Shown here: positions 22,503 through 33,377 of the stretch, piece after piece | Layout of the letters: the number at the start of each line of letters is the position of its first letter | Position numbering within the stretch: position 1 is the stretch's first letter | Assembly (NCBI GenBank): GCA_013350335.1 | Contig: CM023536.1 | Coordinates: 40,370,314 to 40,434,313 of the forward strand | Reading direction: 5' to 3' | Length of the DNA: 64,000 nucleotides | Source: Chimonanthus salicifolius | Lineage: Eukaryota; Streptophyta; Magnoliopsida; Laurales; Calycanthaceae | The notes under the pieces: generated by a model | Seen by the model: only the letters and a program-made list of their open reading frames with translations | The model's database searches: none | Told to the model about the DNA's origin: nothing | Made by a program: the position numbers and the translations under genes

Positions 22503-24864
22503 TCCATTTATTACACTTCCAAGTGTCATGTAATGTAAAAAGCTGTGTTCTTTGTATCCACTTTACTGTTACTGTTACACACTTACATGGTTATGTAGAG
22601 TTTGTTATTGTTTCTAGCAACTCGATGTATAGTCGCAGTTTTCATTATATTTTATTTTGTAATTCATTTGTTGCTTTATTATTTTTCTTTATTTTTTTTA
22701 ACGAGGGTATTTTGCCCACGTCAAGAATCACTTGGGCATAGCGTGGGCTTGGGTCCAACCTTGTTGACTGAGGGTAATAAACTAATTGGGTTTTATCATG
22801 GGTTTGGCCATCATCATTCTGTGTTTAATTTGGGTATCATGTCCCTATTCGGGTGCTATGATATTATAGCACTAGATAAATATATAGTGTACTTCCCATT
22901 AGTTCTCAGGAGTAGGAGGTGCTAGGTTCGAACCTTTAAAGGGTAGAGATATAGTTCTCAGGAATAGGAGGTGCTAGGTTCGAACCTTTAAAGGGTAGAG
23001 AGATCACGCGTGGAAAAAATATATAGCGTCCATTTGACTGTTGCTCAGCCCAATAAGTGGGTTTTCGTGGCCCGTTTGTAAACTGGCCTCGGACTGAAAT
23101 ACAGGCCCAAACTGCAGCAGAGAACGGACTGGGTTCTGGCCTAGTTCTACAAGTTAAGGCACTGTCTTAGCAGGCCCAAAAACTGCAACGTTTTGGGTAC
23201 TGCAGGCCCTTCATATTCAGAACAGTTATGGGCTGTAACAGGTCCGTATGCAGGCCTTGTTCTACTGAGTTTAGGCCCAGATTCAAGCTGAGTTTGGACT
23301 ACAATCAGGGAACAAAATAAGGTCTGATTCAGTTAAAACCGGGTCTTAAGACAGACCTCAAATTAGGCTGAACTTCAACCAATTCAATGCAGTTAAGGCA
23401 GCAAGTTCCTTGCCTAAAACCAAATTAATTAACACATAAAACTGATTCAATTAATCACAAATTAAAGGAGAATGGGCTTATCCGGTTTAAAGAGAAGACT
23501 CAATCAACTCTTCACTCAACCCTTGACTCGGTGGGAATTTTTTATGCAACACCTTTCTTGTTTCGGTCTCAACACTTGAGAATTAAATTTGAATAAAACT
23601 CAATTTTATTGTTCAATTCGGGTCTCAGTTCTCCATATCGGTGATTATAATCTATTTATTAAAAAAAAAAAAAAAAAAAACAAAGAGTCAATCAAAATAA
23701 AATTCCAAATACAATTAAATTAATTCTAAAACAGCTATTGAGTTGTCCTAAACGGTGGTGATAATGGCCTAATAACACTAGGATTCCCTCTTTGCCTGGG
23801 ACTAATTCAAATCTAATTTGGATCGGTCATGGTTGCTAGTTGCTACCCACTTGCACACGTTCCTCATCTCACGTGTAGCATGGAGTGCTAACACGTGTGG
23901 ACCTTGGGCTGTTGAGTGTTGACTGTTGAGGCAGCCATGTTGGGCTTTGTCTTTGGACCCAATATGAAATGACTCAGCTCGGGTTGCATGTCCAAAGTGG
24001 GTTGACCTGATGTGAATTGGGCTTTGGCTCATATATAGGTCCAATGTAACGACTCAAAGTCCATATCTGACAACACGCACTTGTCTAGATCAAAAATAAA
24101 ATTTTGTTCACCTTCACAAGTAGCCGCATCGACTTGGGCTTTTATTTTTATGTTTTGCCTTTTCACTTGCTTATATCCTCGCATTCATTTCTTGTATTTT
24201 TTCTATTGCCACCTCAAGATGTGTCTTTTGTATTCACTTCTGAACAAACTTACCCTTTTTCTCATAATAGAGGCTTGTTTCCCTCTGCTTTTTTATCTTC
24301 GTCAGTTGTTTCTACCATCCTTTTATGTTTACTTCACACGTGCACTGAATTGTATTCTTGAAATCCCCAAATTGTCTGGCAATATTCTGAGGGTTGTATT
24401 TGTATTCCCTTTACTATAGAAACTTGTTGGTGAACTCTAAAATGATCCCTGCCTCAATGGGACAGATGAAGCCCACCATCCATAACCTAGCTCCCTTTTT
24501 AGTATAATTGTTTTGCTTATTTTTAGCAATGTGTCAAGGAGTCGTCCAACCTTTAGGGCCTTCAGTGTATGGTCCCCATACAACATATGCAATTATTAAT
24601 TGTTCTATTCTTAGCCTGACATCTTCTTCTGATAACCCAGCATCGAATACATAGTGACATCCCCTTTTCCTCCTTCAGTATAATTTAATTTAAATAGTGG
24701 CTTTGGAGTCCATCCTTGCACCCTCTCCCCGACTCATATTTGCAGTAGGTTCAATAGAGATCTTTTCTTCCAATTTTTTTAGGTTCAATTCCATTTCAGT
24801 ATACTTCAAAGTAAGGTAGCCACAGTCCTTTTATATGCTTGCAAGAGCTGCCCCAACTAGACCT
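22503..24864. other. Intergenic region downstream of the LEA-TMEM205 gene
   Basis: The first few hundred bases are probably 3' UTR. A poly(A) run lies at about 23660..23680. Several weak frames on both strands lack motifs. Between 24540 and 24864 the - strand reads coding-like phrases (KYTEMELNLKKLEEKI) that may belong to a gene broken by the Copia element; see findings. Confidence 0.4.
22901..23004. repeat. 52-bp tandem duplication with a tRNA box-B-like core
   Basis: Copies at 22901..22952 and 22953..23004 both contain AGTTCTCAGG and GTGCTAGGTTCGAACC. The GGTTCGAACC core resembles RNA polymerase III box B, suggesting a SINE fragment that was duplicated. Confidence 0.75.
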
Positions 24865-25132
24865 TGTTAAAGAAAAAAAAAACTTATGAAGAAGATACAG
24901 AAATTTAGAGAAATCTCTTATCAATTGAAGAACAAACTTGGCTATTATATAGCCTTGCATAACAAACTGAAACAAAAAGATAAACAACTCACGTCTAACA
25001 AATCCTATTAACAGTGATGAGACTAAATCAAACAAACATGCAAATGTGCACCCCTTAACAATAGGGACATATTAACTGAGTGGTAACAAACCACCAAAAC
25101 AAACCTTACGTCTAGAATAACAAAACTTAACA
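24865..25132 (-). repeat. 3' LTR of Copia A
   Basis: This 268-bp LTR (TGTTAAAG to ..TTAACA on +) matches 33106..33372 along its whole length, with only scattered substitutions by eye, implying a fairly recent insertion. Confidence 0.93.
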
Positions 25133-25163
25133 ATTCCTCCCTTAAACTGAATGCTACAAGCAC

Positions 25164-25604
25164 TCAGTTTATATCAATCTCAGAGCAAGCTCCCAATAGC
25201 CCTTGCCGCTTCAAGAAAACATCCTGCTTCACTGGTTTAGTCATCAGATCAGCCAATTGTTCCTGTGTGCCACAATGCACCAACTCCACAGTACCAGCCT
25301 TTGTGAGCTCTCGAAGGAAATGGAAACACACATCTATGTGCTTACTACGATCATGCATTACTGGGTTCTTCGAAAGTTTGATTGCAGAGCTACTATCACA
25401 ACGAATACTAGTTGACTTACCTTGATTCTGACCCAACTTTCCCAACACCCTTTTCAACCATACTGCCTGACATGCACACAAAGCTGCAGCAATAAACTCT
25501 GCCTCTGTGGTAGATAGACTTACTACTGGTTGCTTTCTTGATGACCAAGATACTGCTCCTGAACTCAATAAAAACAAATAACAAGTGCTCTTTCTGTCGT
25601 CCAA
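25164..25604 (-). pseudogene. Copia A RNase H domain
   Basis: The frame has the typical Copia RNase H order: DDRKSTCYLFLLSSGAVSW, SLSTTEAEFIAAA, CDSSSAIKLSKNPV, RSKHIDVCFHFLRE and a C-terminal LADLMTKPV. It removes RNA from the RNA/DNA hybrid during reverse transcription in an active element. This domain is open and near intact, ending just before the polypurine tract. Confidence 0.9.
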
Positions 25605-25670
25605 ATCTCCAGCATAATCACTGTCGGTGTAAGCAACAAGTACATCATCTCCTCCCTTCCTATAGAAAAT

Positions 25671-26750
25671 TCAAAACCTAGTTGTTCCCTTCAAATATCT
25701 CAGTACTCTTTTTGCCGTCTGTAAATGAAGCTCAGTAGGATTCTCCAGATACCTACTAATAAGACTTACCACAAACATCATGTCCGGTTTAGTAGCTGTG
25801 AGATACATGAGACTACCCACAACCTGTTTATAGTAAGTCTTGTCCACCTTAACTCCACCTACATCCTTCACAAGTTTAAAGCCAGGGACAATAGGATTAT
25901 GAACATAATTACTTTTATCCATTCCAAATCGTTTCAGCACCTCCAATGCATACTTCTTCTGACTGATAAAAATACCATCAGATCTTTGAAAGACTTCAAG
26001 ACCAAGGAAATACCTCATCTTACCAAGATCCGTCATCTCAAACTCATGCTTCATGGAATTTTTAAATCCTGTAAACATCAATTCATCATTTCCATCAACG
26101 TACAGACTTACGATTAATACTTTGCCCTTTTCTTGTCTTGATGAACAAGGTATGCTCGTAGTCACATTTCTTAAAACCTTCTTTCATGAAATAGGCTTCT
26201 ATACGGCTGTACCAAGTGCTTGCTTAAGCCCATAAAGTGCCTTCTTTAACTTATAAACCTTCTTTTCATTTCTCTTTTGTACATAACCACAAGGCTGCTC
26301 CAGAAAAACCTCTTCATTTAACTCACCATGTAAAAACGGAGACTTCACGTCTAGCTGGTAGATAGTCCAACCTATTTGAGATGCAAGTGCTACCACCAAA
26401 CGAATCGTCTCCATGCGGGACACAAGTGCAAATACTTCTGTATAGTCTACCCTATGCTGCTGAGTATACCCCTTGGCTACAAGTCTAGCCTTGTATTTGT
26501 CCACTTCTCCATTTTCATTAAATTTAGTCTTATAAACCCACTTCGCTCCAACCTTCTTTCATCCCTCACGTAACTCAGTCAATTCCCACGTGCCATTTTT
26601 GTTTATTGCTTCCATTTCCACATCCATTGCTCTCCTCCAATTCTCACTTTTCACGGCATCTTCAAAGTGAATAGGATCAGCAGCTGCAAACATGGCCAAA
26701 TGAGCTTCATAATCATCTTCAAAAAGTCCTCCTTCTTCATAGTCTCTCAT
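25671..26750 (-). pseudogene. Copia A reverse transcriptase, frameshifted
   Basis: Successive frames give the RT: NGTWELTEL (26559..26750), then KARLVAKGYTQQHRVDYTEV, TIYQLDVKSPFLHGELNEEV and KKALYGLKQALGTAV (26199..26504), then LIVSLYVDGNDELMFTG and MRYFLGLEVFQRSDGIFISQ (25671..26165), then GSLMYLTATKPDMMF. The catalytic YVDD box reads YVDG, so the second aspartate is not in its usual place. At least two shifts separate the pieces. Confidence 0.9.
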
Positions 26751-26783
26751 CCAGACTGGTGGTCTCCTATTCCTCCCTTCATT

Positions 26784-27122
26784 TTAGCTAGAAGAGCTTT
26801 CTTTGATCAAAGAATCAGAGGAAAAAATCTCCTCTTCTTCTTCTATATCAGCCTCAAGATTAGATTTACTCCCCTCTTCATTCTCATCAAACACAACTGC
26901 TTCCTCCTCACGATCACCCCATTCCAAATTGCACACAATGGCTTCTTCATACTTCTTATCCCAATCCCAATTCTTGTCTTCTTTGAATACAACATAGTTG
27001 CTTATTATGATCCTTTGTGAAGTTGGATCATAAAGTCTGTAAGCCTTTGACTCCTCACTAACTCCCAGCATAACAAAACTCAAGCTCTTATCATCCAGCT
27101 TAGTTCTTTTACTGTCAGTCAC
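26784..27122 (-). pseudogene. Copia A integrase C-terminus and linker
   Basis: The frame carries the integrase C-terminal motif KSLSFVMLGVSEESKAYRLY with YDPTSQRIIISNYVVFKED, followed by an acidic linker rich in glutamate and serine. This is the usual bridge between integrase and reverse transcriptase in Copia. Confidence 0.85.
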
Positions 27123-27248
27123 ATGAACATGAGAGATACATCCAAAAACTCTAAAATACTCAACCGAAGGCTTGATTCCACTCTAAGCTTCTCCTGGAGT
27201 CTTATTTTTTACTGCCAATGTCGGACTTCGATTCAAGACATGCACCGT

Positions 27249-27405
27249 CTAGTTGACTGCTTCAGGCCAGAAGGCTTTTGGAATTTTCTTTTCTGAAATC
27301 ATATTACGAACCATATTCATAATGGTTCTATTCTTTCGTTCTACAACTCCATTCTGTTGCGGTGTGTATGCAGCTGTCAATTGTCTTTGTATACCATTTG
27401 TGATA
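27249..27405 (-). pseudogene. Copia A integrase core, 3' piece
   Basis: The frame reads GIQRQLTAAYTPQQNGVVER and then KNRTIMNMVRNMI and ipkAFWPEAVN, the core just after the second catalytic aspartate region. The nested TRIM interrupts it: the coding path jumps from here to 31336..32171. Confidence 0.88.
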
Positions 27406-27710
27406 CCTTGCCCCTTTGTGTGTGAACACACCAAACTGATGTGGGAAGTCCCACATCGGTTTAGGAGGAAGAAATTGGTGGGTTTATTTGAGGCCACCCA
27501 ACTCTACTATTATGTGAAGCATTTCAGCCCAACCCAAAGAGGGCAATATCGCATTGTGTACTTTGATACCAGTGAGGTCTTTTGGGCCTGGCCATGTGGG
27601 CCAGGGCCCAGGAACAAAAACCATGTGGGCTCGCTTGTGTGCGAGGCCCAGAGCGGACAATATCACACTGAGTTGGACCTTAAGCCATGTTTTCGGGTCG
27701 GGTCGTTACA
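27399..27710 (+). repeat. 5' LTR of TRIM 1
   Basis: The LTR carries AAGTCCCACATCGG and GAGCGGACAATATCACACT, words shared with the other TRIM LTRs in this window. Confidence 0.9.
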
Positions 27711-28998
27711 ATTAGTATTAGAGCCAAGTTCAACACTCGGACTGTGTAACGCCCTGCCCTTTTTCACTAGCTGAAAATCATAGTCTATTTTTTTTTTTTT
27801 TTAAATAAAGAGTGAGAGAGAGCGGGACGCCACGACGCGAGCTAAGTCCGAGCTTCCAAAGCCCGGCCCTTAACTGGTCAACCATACGTGTGTGTGGATC
27901 GAGTCCACTAAAACAGTTCACACGCTTAAGGTTATACTTACGGAATAAACACAATGCAGAATTAATATGTGATTAGAATTACTAACCCTATCCATTAATT
28001 AGCAAGGAGGCCAGTCACAAATAAATTAACTGAACCTAATATCCAAATTAATGTCAAACCATAGCAAAATAATATCTAAGTTATTACAGTCCCAGAATGC
28101 GATTAACTCAAATTACATTGTCCAAAATAAAATTTAAATAAAACAAGCATAAACTATCCATGCTCCTAGGTTTGGCTCCTTTCGCGTCCATCGTCCGTTC
28201 CGTTCCCTATACCATCATCTAAGGTAGAAGTAGGGCGTTAGTCAACGCGCCTAGTAGGTCTTCCGAGTAGGGTCATACACGGGGATTAGTATAAAATCAG
28301 AAAAGATACATAATATCAAAATCATGCTAAATCAATGTCATGTCATGGGTGTCATATGCCATGATTTCTCACCCATCAACCATATCTCAAACATATAGAT
28401 AATCCTTTGATGAACAAGCCACATCAAGGTATTCATTGTCATGACTCCCCACGTATGCCTTATCGGTCCCACCGAACGGAGCGTGGACTCCTCTTTCATT
28501 TCAAACATCATATACCATTTCCCGTATGTCAATCGGAATTAGTGCGGATCCCTCCTCACATTTGTTTATCAGATACCCTAAATGGAGCGTGGACTCCTCT
28601 CATATGTTCCCTCCTATATCATGCATGAGATGTGAGTACAATCATGCTATTTCATATTAAATTCATAATAGCATTGAAATTCCATCCTTAAAACATAAGC
28701 ATTTTGATACCCAAAATAGATCATCAAATATGGAAATAAAATCATTACATGTACATAATCCAAAGTGTTTCAACAAGGTATAAATTCCCACGTCCAAGTA
28801 TTGTATCCTTGCGTTTTCGTCAAAACCGATCACACCCCCGCTTGCGGAATCTTTTTACCTTAAATAACTTTCATCATATAAAATAATCAAATTAATTATT
28901 TAATTGATTTAAAACATTCCTTACATCCTTCCATTTAAACTTAACCATTTGGAAAAGGAAAATCATACAAAAACTTCACTTTTAAAATCAGTTGGTTA

Positions 28999-29500
28999 CC
29001 AGTCTGCTACCCATCTTGAGGACGACAGAAACCCGTCCGCTGATGGTAGAAACCCGTCCCGCGAACAGCAGAAATCCGTCCTGGAGACAGTGAACTCATC
29101 CGCAGACAACACCATACTGAAGTCTGTTACCCGTACGCAGACAGCGCACAACCGTGGTCTGATACCCGTTGTCCATTACCCACTGTCCGCAGTCGTTACC
29201 CATCCTGCGGACGGTCTACACCCTTCTGCAGACGATAAAAATCCGTCCCGCGGATAGTAGACACCCATCCCACAGAGAGTGTCATCCGCAGACAGTACCA
29301 TATTATATTTGTTACCCATCTGTGGACGGTCGAAACCCGTCCCGCGGACGGCAGAAACCCGTCCTACATACATATCATCTGTCCGCAGATAACCCATGTC
29401 CAGGTTATTATCTGTCCGCGGACGGTCGAAACCCATCCCTCGGGACGATAAAAACCCGTCGGCGGACGGTGATACCCGTCTGCCGACAGTGCCATCCGAA
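28999..29500. repeat. Degenerate GC-rich array (GACGG/CCGTC units)
   Basis: Words such as CGGACGGTCGAAACCCGTCC and CAGAAACCCGTCC recur about every 20..30 bases and can pair with each other as CCGCGGACGG palindromes. The block is internal to the solo-LTR-like insertion. Confidence 0.75.
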
Positions 29501-30222
29501 ATCAGTCCTCATTTTATTTGATGTTTGGCTTGACCTTTCCTTATGAAATTCATTTCTTATATTTAACATATATAATGTCATCCATATATTTTTAAAATCA
29601 GTGAGTATGCCCTACTCACTAACCCCACTAGGGTCTTGTCCATTATTCCAAATGTTTAACCATTTCCTTGGATAGATTTTTCAGTCCATGCCTTAGTATA
29701 ATTTATTTGCCAACCATTCAATCAAATATGGAACCCCATGGTTTCGGCGATTCCTTAGCCGAAACTTTCCCTTATCTTCTTTTAATCATTAAACCCTCGT
29801 TAAACATTACATACATTTTCCGCGTCTTCTCCGTTTCTTTAGGTCTGATCTTACTCCTCCGTCCTTCTCCTTCCTTAATCCTTGTTCTTCCTCCAAGTCT
29901 AGAGGCGAAATGGGAGGGAGAGAGATTGAAAGCCTCCTTGTTCTTCAATGGAGCATTCGGCCAAGGTGTTGATTGAGAGAGGGAGAAAGATGAAAGTCTC
30001 TATAGAAGGATCGACCAAGGTGTGTAGGTGGAGAGGGGAAGAGAGAGAATGAGATGAAAATCTCTATCTTTTTTTTTTTTTCCTAAGGAGAGAATCGGCC
30101 CTAGGGTTTGGTGTCAACCCTTTGTATCTAGCCCTAGCCTCCCAACCACCCACATTACTCCTTGGTCTTTCCCATGTGTCCTTAGTTAATCAAGGAGACA
30201 CATGGCTTACACTTGGGGCGTC

Positions 30223-30244
30223 CCCCCCCCCCCCCCCCCCCCCC
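30223..30244. repeat. Poly(C) run
   Basis: About 22 consecutive C residues lie inside the solo-LTR-like insertion. Assembly error in its length is likely. Confidence 0.9.
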
Positions 30245-30988
30245 TCCCCTCTTCCCAACGATGGTGTCTAGGGTTTCCATGAGATGGATACCATCCATCT
30301 CCCCCTTTCACTCACGTAGGCCTCTTCTAATTCCATGTGACTCACTTGCTTATTTGAACTCACTTCCCATTCAACTCTATCCCAACTCACTTTATTGTTC
30401 TCGAACTCATTTCCATATAACTCAAATGATTTTTAATTTCCAACCCAATGTAATTCAACTCACCACATTTGAACTCATCCATGGTTGACCAAGTCAACCA
30501 TGGTAGCCGACCATGTATGTTACCTTAGACCACTCGCCACCTCTCTTGATGAGGTGGATTTGGGTCCCACTTGGCCATGCCACTTACATACACTTGCCAC
30601 CTCAATTGATGAGGTGGATCCCATGCCTTGGGTCTCGAGTGGGCACATGACCCAATTAAATTAAACCTTTACCCATTTACTTTCCGAAATCCATTCATTT
30701 TGACCCTATTGGATCGCAATTGGGTAATTGACCCAATTAATTACAATCAAACTCTATCCCATTTGATCATAATTGGGCCATTGACCCAATTCTTACTCAT
30801 TTAAAATCAATTTCATCCATAAATCTTAAATTCATCAAATTAAACAATTAAAATCGACAAAATCCAATATATTATTATATTGAAAATCCGGGATGTAACA
30901 GACTGTGTGGGCTTTTCCTGCTTCCCTGGTGTTGTTGAGCTGGGCCGAGTCGAGCAGAGGGCGGCTCAAGGCCTTAAGGGGGGGTGAT

Positions 30989-31335
30989 TGTGATACCCTA
31001 CCCCTTTGTGTGTGAACACACCAAACTGATGTAGGAAGTCCCACATCTGTTTGGGAAGAAGAAATTGGTGGTTTATTTGAAGCCACCCACCTCTACTCTT
31101 GTGTGAGGCCCTCCAGCCCAGTGGATGGGTAGTGAACAAAATCTTGATGGGTGAACCCAAAGAGGACAATATCGCGCTGCGTACTTTGATACCAGGTGAG
31201 GCCTTTTGGGCCTGGCCATGTGGGCTAGGGCCCTAAGAACAAAAACCGTACGGGCTCGCTTGTGTGAGAGGTCTAAAGCGGACAATATCACACTGAGTTG
31301 GACCCTAAGCCCTGTTTTCGAGTCGAGTCGTTACA
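30989..31335 (+). repeat. 3' LTR of TRIM 1
   Basis: It matches the 5' LTR from TGTGATACC to CGTTACA. It is about 35 bp longer, mainly through an extra stretch near 31110..31145. Confidence 0.9.
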
Positions 31336-32171
31336 CCATTTACATCACAAAAGCTTGTGAACTCTTGTGATGTAAACTCTCCTCCTCAATCAGTATGTAA
31401 GCCTCTAATAAACAAGTTTGTTTCCTTCTCAACATGAATCTTAAAACTTTTGAAAACAGCAAAGGCTTCTGATTTCTCTATCAAGAAATAAACCCATGTT
31501 TTTCTACTAAACTCATCAGTGAAAGTAATTGAATACCTTTTCTTGCTGTTAGAGATGGGCTTGATCGGTCCACAAATATCAGGATGCACTAATTGAAGAA
31601 TTTTTGAAGCTCTCCAGGTGCTCTTCTTTGGAAACAAGTCCCTTTGTTGCTTCCCTACCAAGCAATCCTTGCATAGCCTCGAGGGAGACTTAAACTGTGG
31701 TAAACCATTCACTATCGTCTTCTGCTGAAGAGTCTTTAAGCCCTTAAAGCTCAAGTGTCCATATCTACAGTGCCAAAGTTGCACCATATCTTCTGTAATT
31801 GTGTTGAAACAAGTAGATGTTATAGGCTGAGATATAGCATGCAGTATGAACATTCGATTCGAAGACATCTTCGTTTCCATAATTAAGCCTCTCTCATGAT
31901 GAAACACCTTACACTTTCTACGTTGAAACAGAATGGCAAGCCCCTTTTCTTGCAATTGCCCAATACTCAGCAAATTGTTCTTCAGCTCCGGCACATAAAA
32001 TACTCCTGTGATGATCTGTGCTATGCCATTCACCTGCAGCCTTACGTTATCCTTTCCTATTACGACCATGCTTGAGTTGTTGCCCAGCTTCACAGAATTG
32101 TCTAAAACTTTCATCAAAATCCGAGAAGTATTCCTTCTTCCCACACATATGATTGCTACATCCCAAGTCAA
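31336..32171 (-). pseudogene. Copia A gag-pre-integrase and integrase core, 5' piece
   Basis: The frame from 32171 reads the gag-pre-integrase (LKNNLLSIGQLQEKGL, then VQLWHCRYGHLSFKGLKTLQ), the zinc-binding segment ending CKDCLVGKQ, and the integrase start (HPDICGPI, SITFTDEFSRKTWVYFLIEK). After one stop near 31386 it continues GGEFTSQEFTSFCDVNG and is then cut by TRIM 1. Confidence 0.9.
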
Positions 32172-32395
32172 GGAACCACATATGTTCTTTATTGGTCATA
32201 TTCATATCCACGTACGCCATCAACAACATTTCTTCTTGAGTCTGTGCATAGTTGGCCTCCTTCTCCTTGCTTGTGACAATTATAGCAGTCCACCGTAGCC
32301 TTGTCGAAGCTTTATCTGCCTCTTCCCCTTCCTCTTCCTCTAAAACTTCCACGTCCTCGACCCCTTTTTCCAGATTGATCTCCATGAGTAATCTT
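32047..32395 (-). pseudogene. Copia A zinc-knuckle linker and protease
   Basis: The frame reads an acidic, shifted version of the RG-rich linker, then MWFLDLGCSNHMCGKKEYF. The protease active site is DLG instead of DSG; the catalytic aspartate is there but serine has become leucine, which should weaken it. Confidence 0.8.
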
Positions 32396-33029
32396 CAAAG
32401 CGTGTTCTTCTTCAACATGAGACCCATGCGTTGTTCATGCACAAGCAGGCTACTTTGCAACTCATCAATGGTTAAGGTATCTATATCCTTAGACTCCTCA
32501 ATGGAACACACAACATAATCAAACTTGGGAGTCATGGATCGCAAAATCTTTTCAACGACAGCAGCATCTCCCTTGTCCTCACCATTTGCTTTCATTTTGT
32601 TGGCTATGGTAAGGGTTCGAGCAAAATACTCATTCACAGATTCTTCTACCTTCATGTGGAGAATTTCAAACTCCTTTCAGAGAGCTTGCAAGTGTGCACG
32701 CTTGACTCGTGTTGTACCTTGATATTTCTGCTTCAAGGAATCCCATATGTGCTTCGTTGTATCCTTCTTGAGGATCGTCTCCAGGATCGAATGATCTAAT
32801 GCTTGAAATAGATAATTCTTTGCTTTCAAATCTTTCAACTTCTGATCTTCAATGCTCGTCCTCTGTGCATCTGTGAGAACAACACCTTCTGCTGCTACAG
32901 GAATCCCATTCTCCACTAAGCCTCAGTACTCTTTGAACGCAAGAAGTTTTCCATGAGCATCGCCCAATGATCATAGTGCCCATCAAATTTTGAAACTGCT
33001 GGCTGCACAAATGAATTCTCTATCGTCAT
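32395..33029 (-). pseudogene. Copia A gag
   Basis: The ATG at 33027..33029 opens MTIENSFVQPAVSKFDGHYD, typical for this gag. It continues after breaks near 32920 and 32670 with KAKNYLFQALDHSI, DTTKHIWDSLKQKYQG and KVEESVNEYFARTL. The coding path stays readable to the SSLLVHEQRMG motif at 32430. The capsid product is likely not made whole. Confidence 0.85.
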
Positions 33030-33105
33030 ACTTCGATTACTACACACGTAGAAGACTGCTGCTTCTAATTTTAATCAGGCCCCGTAACTAAGCTCTGATG
33101 GCAAA

Positions 33106-33372
33106 TGTTAAGAACCAGAAAAACTTATGAAGAAGCTACAAAAATTTGGAGAAATCTCTTATCAATTGAAGAACAAACTTGGCTATTATATGGCCTTACA
33201 TAACAAACTAAAACAAAAAGATAAACAGCTCACGTCTAACAAATCCTAGTAACGTGATAAGACTAAATCAAACAAACATGCAAACGTGCAACCCTTAACA
33301 ATAGGGACTTATTGACTGAGTGGTAACAAACCACCAAAACAAACCTTAAGTCTAGAATAACAAAACCTAACA
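33106..33372 (-). repeat. 5' LTR of Copia A
   Basis: This 267-bp LTR pairs with 24865..25132. The adjacent GACCT at 33373..33377 is the right TSD. Confidence 0.93.
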
Positions 33373-33377
33373 GACCT

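Larger units (their letters stand above)
27745..30900. mobile_element. 3.16-kb solo-LTR-like insertion, TSD GACTG
   Basis: The insertion starts TGTAACGCCCTGCCC and ends GGGATGTAACA, with identical GACTG at 27740..27744 and 30901..30905. It has no gag or pol and no internal LTR pair, so a solo LTR of a long-LTR Gypsy element (Tekay/Del type) is the best reading. It contains a GC-rich repeat block, a 22-base C run and no convincing gene; the short frames in it are by-products. It sits inside the internal region of TRIM 1. Confidence 0.8.
27399..31335 (+). mobile_element. TRIM-like LTR element 1, nested in Copia A, TSD CCATT
   Basis: LTRs of 312 bp (27399..27710) and 347 bp (30989..31335) both run TGTGATACC to CGTTACA. 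Identical CCATT repeats lie at 27394..27398 and 31336..31340. After the 5' LTR comes a primer-site-like TTAGTATTAGAGCC; before the 3' LTR comes a polypurine tract CTTAAGGGGGGGTGAT. Setting aside the nested insertion, the internal part is only about 120 bp without genes, the definition of a TRIM. It breaks the Copia A integrase at a DVNG|IQRQ position. Confidence 0.93.
24865..33372 (-). mobile_element. Copia retrotransposon A, both LTRs, TSD GACCT, nested insertion
   Basis: A - strand Copia element is bounded by LTRs at 24865..25132 (3' LTR) and 33106..33372 (5' LTR) and by identical 5-bp repeats GACCT at 24860..24864 and 33373..33377. The polypurine tract (TTTAAGGGAGGAAT on -) abuts the 3' LTR, and a CATCAGAGC-type primer site abuts the 5' LTR. 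Without the 3.9-kb nested insertion it is about 4.57 kb, normal for Copia. Gag, protease, integrase, reverse transcriptase and RNase H are all present in order but broken by several shifts and stops, so it is not autonomous now. Confidence 0.95.

Noticed and set aside
24081..24419. 112-aa and 85-aa hydrophobic frames
   Set aside because: Composition is what T-rich DNA gives; no motif, and two frames overlap equally well.
28999..29500. Possible CRISPR-like array
   Set aside because: Units are degenerate, spacing is irregular and the DNA is plant nuclear inside an LTR; not a CRISPR.
28949..29546. Arg/Asn/Pro-repeat open frames on both strands
   Set aside because: Generated by the GACGG array; repeat units read open in several frames.
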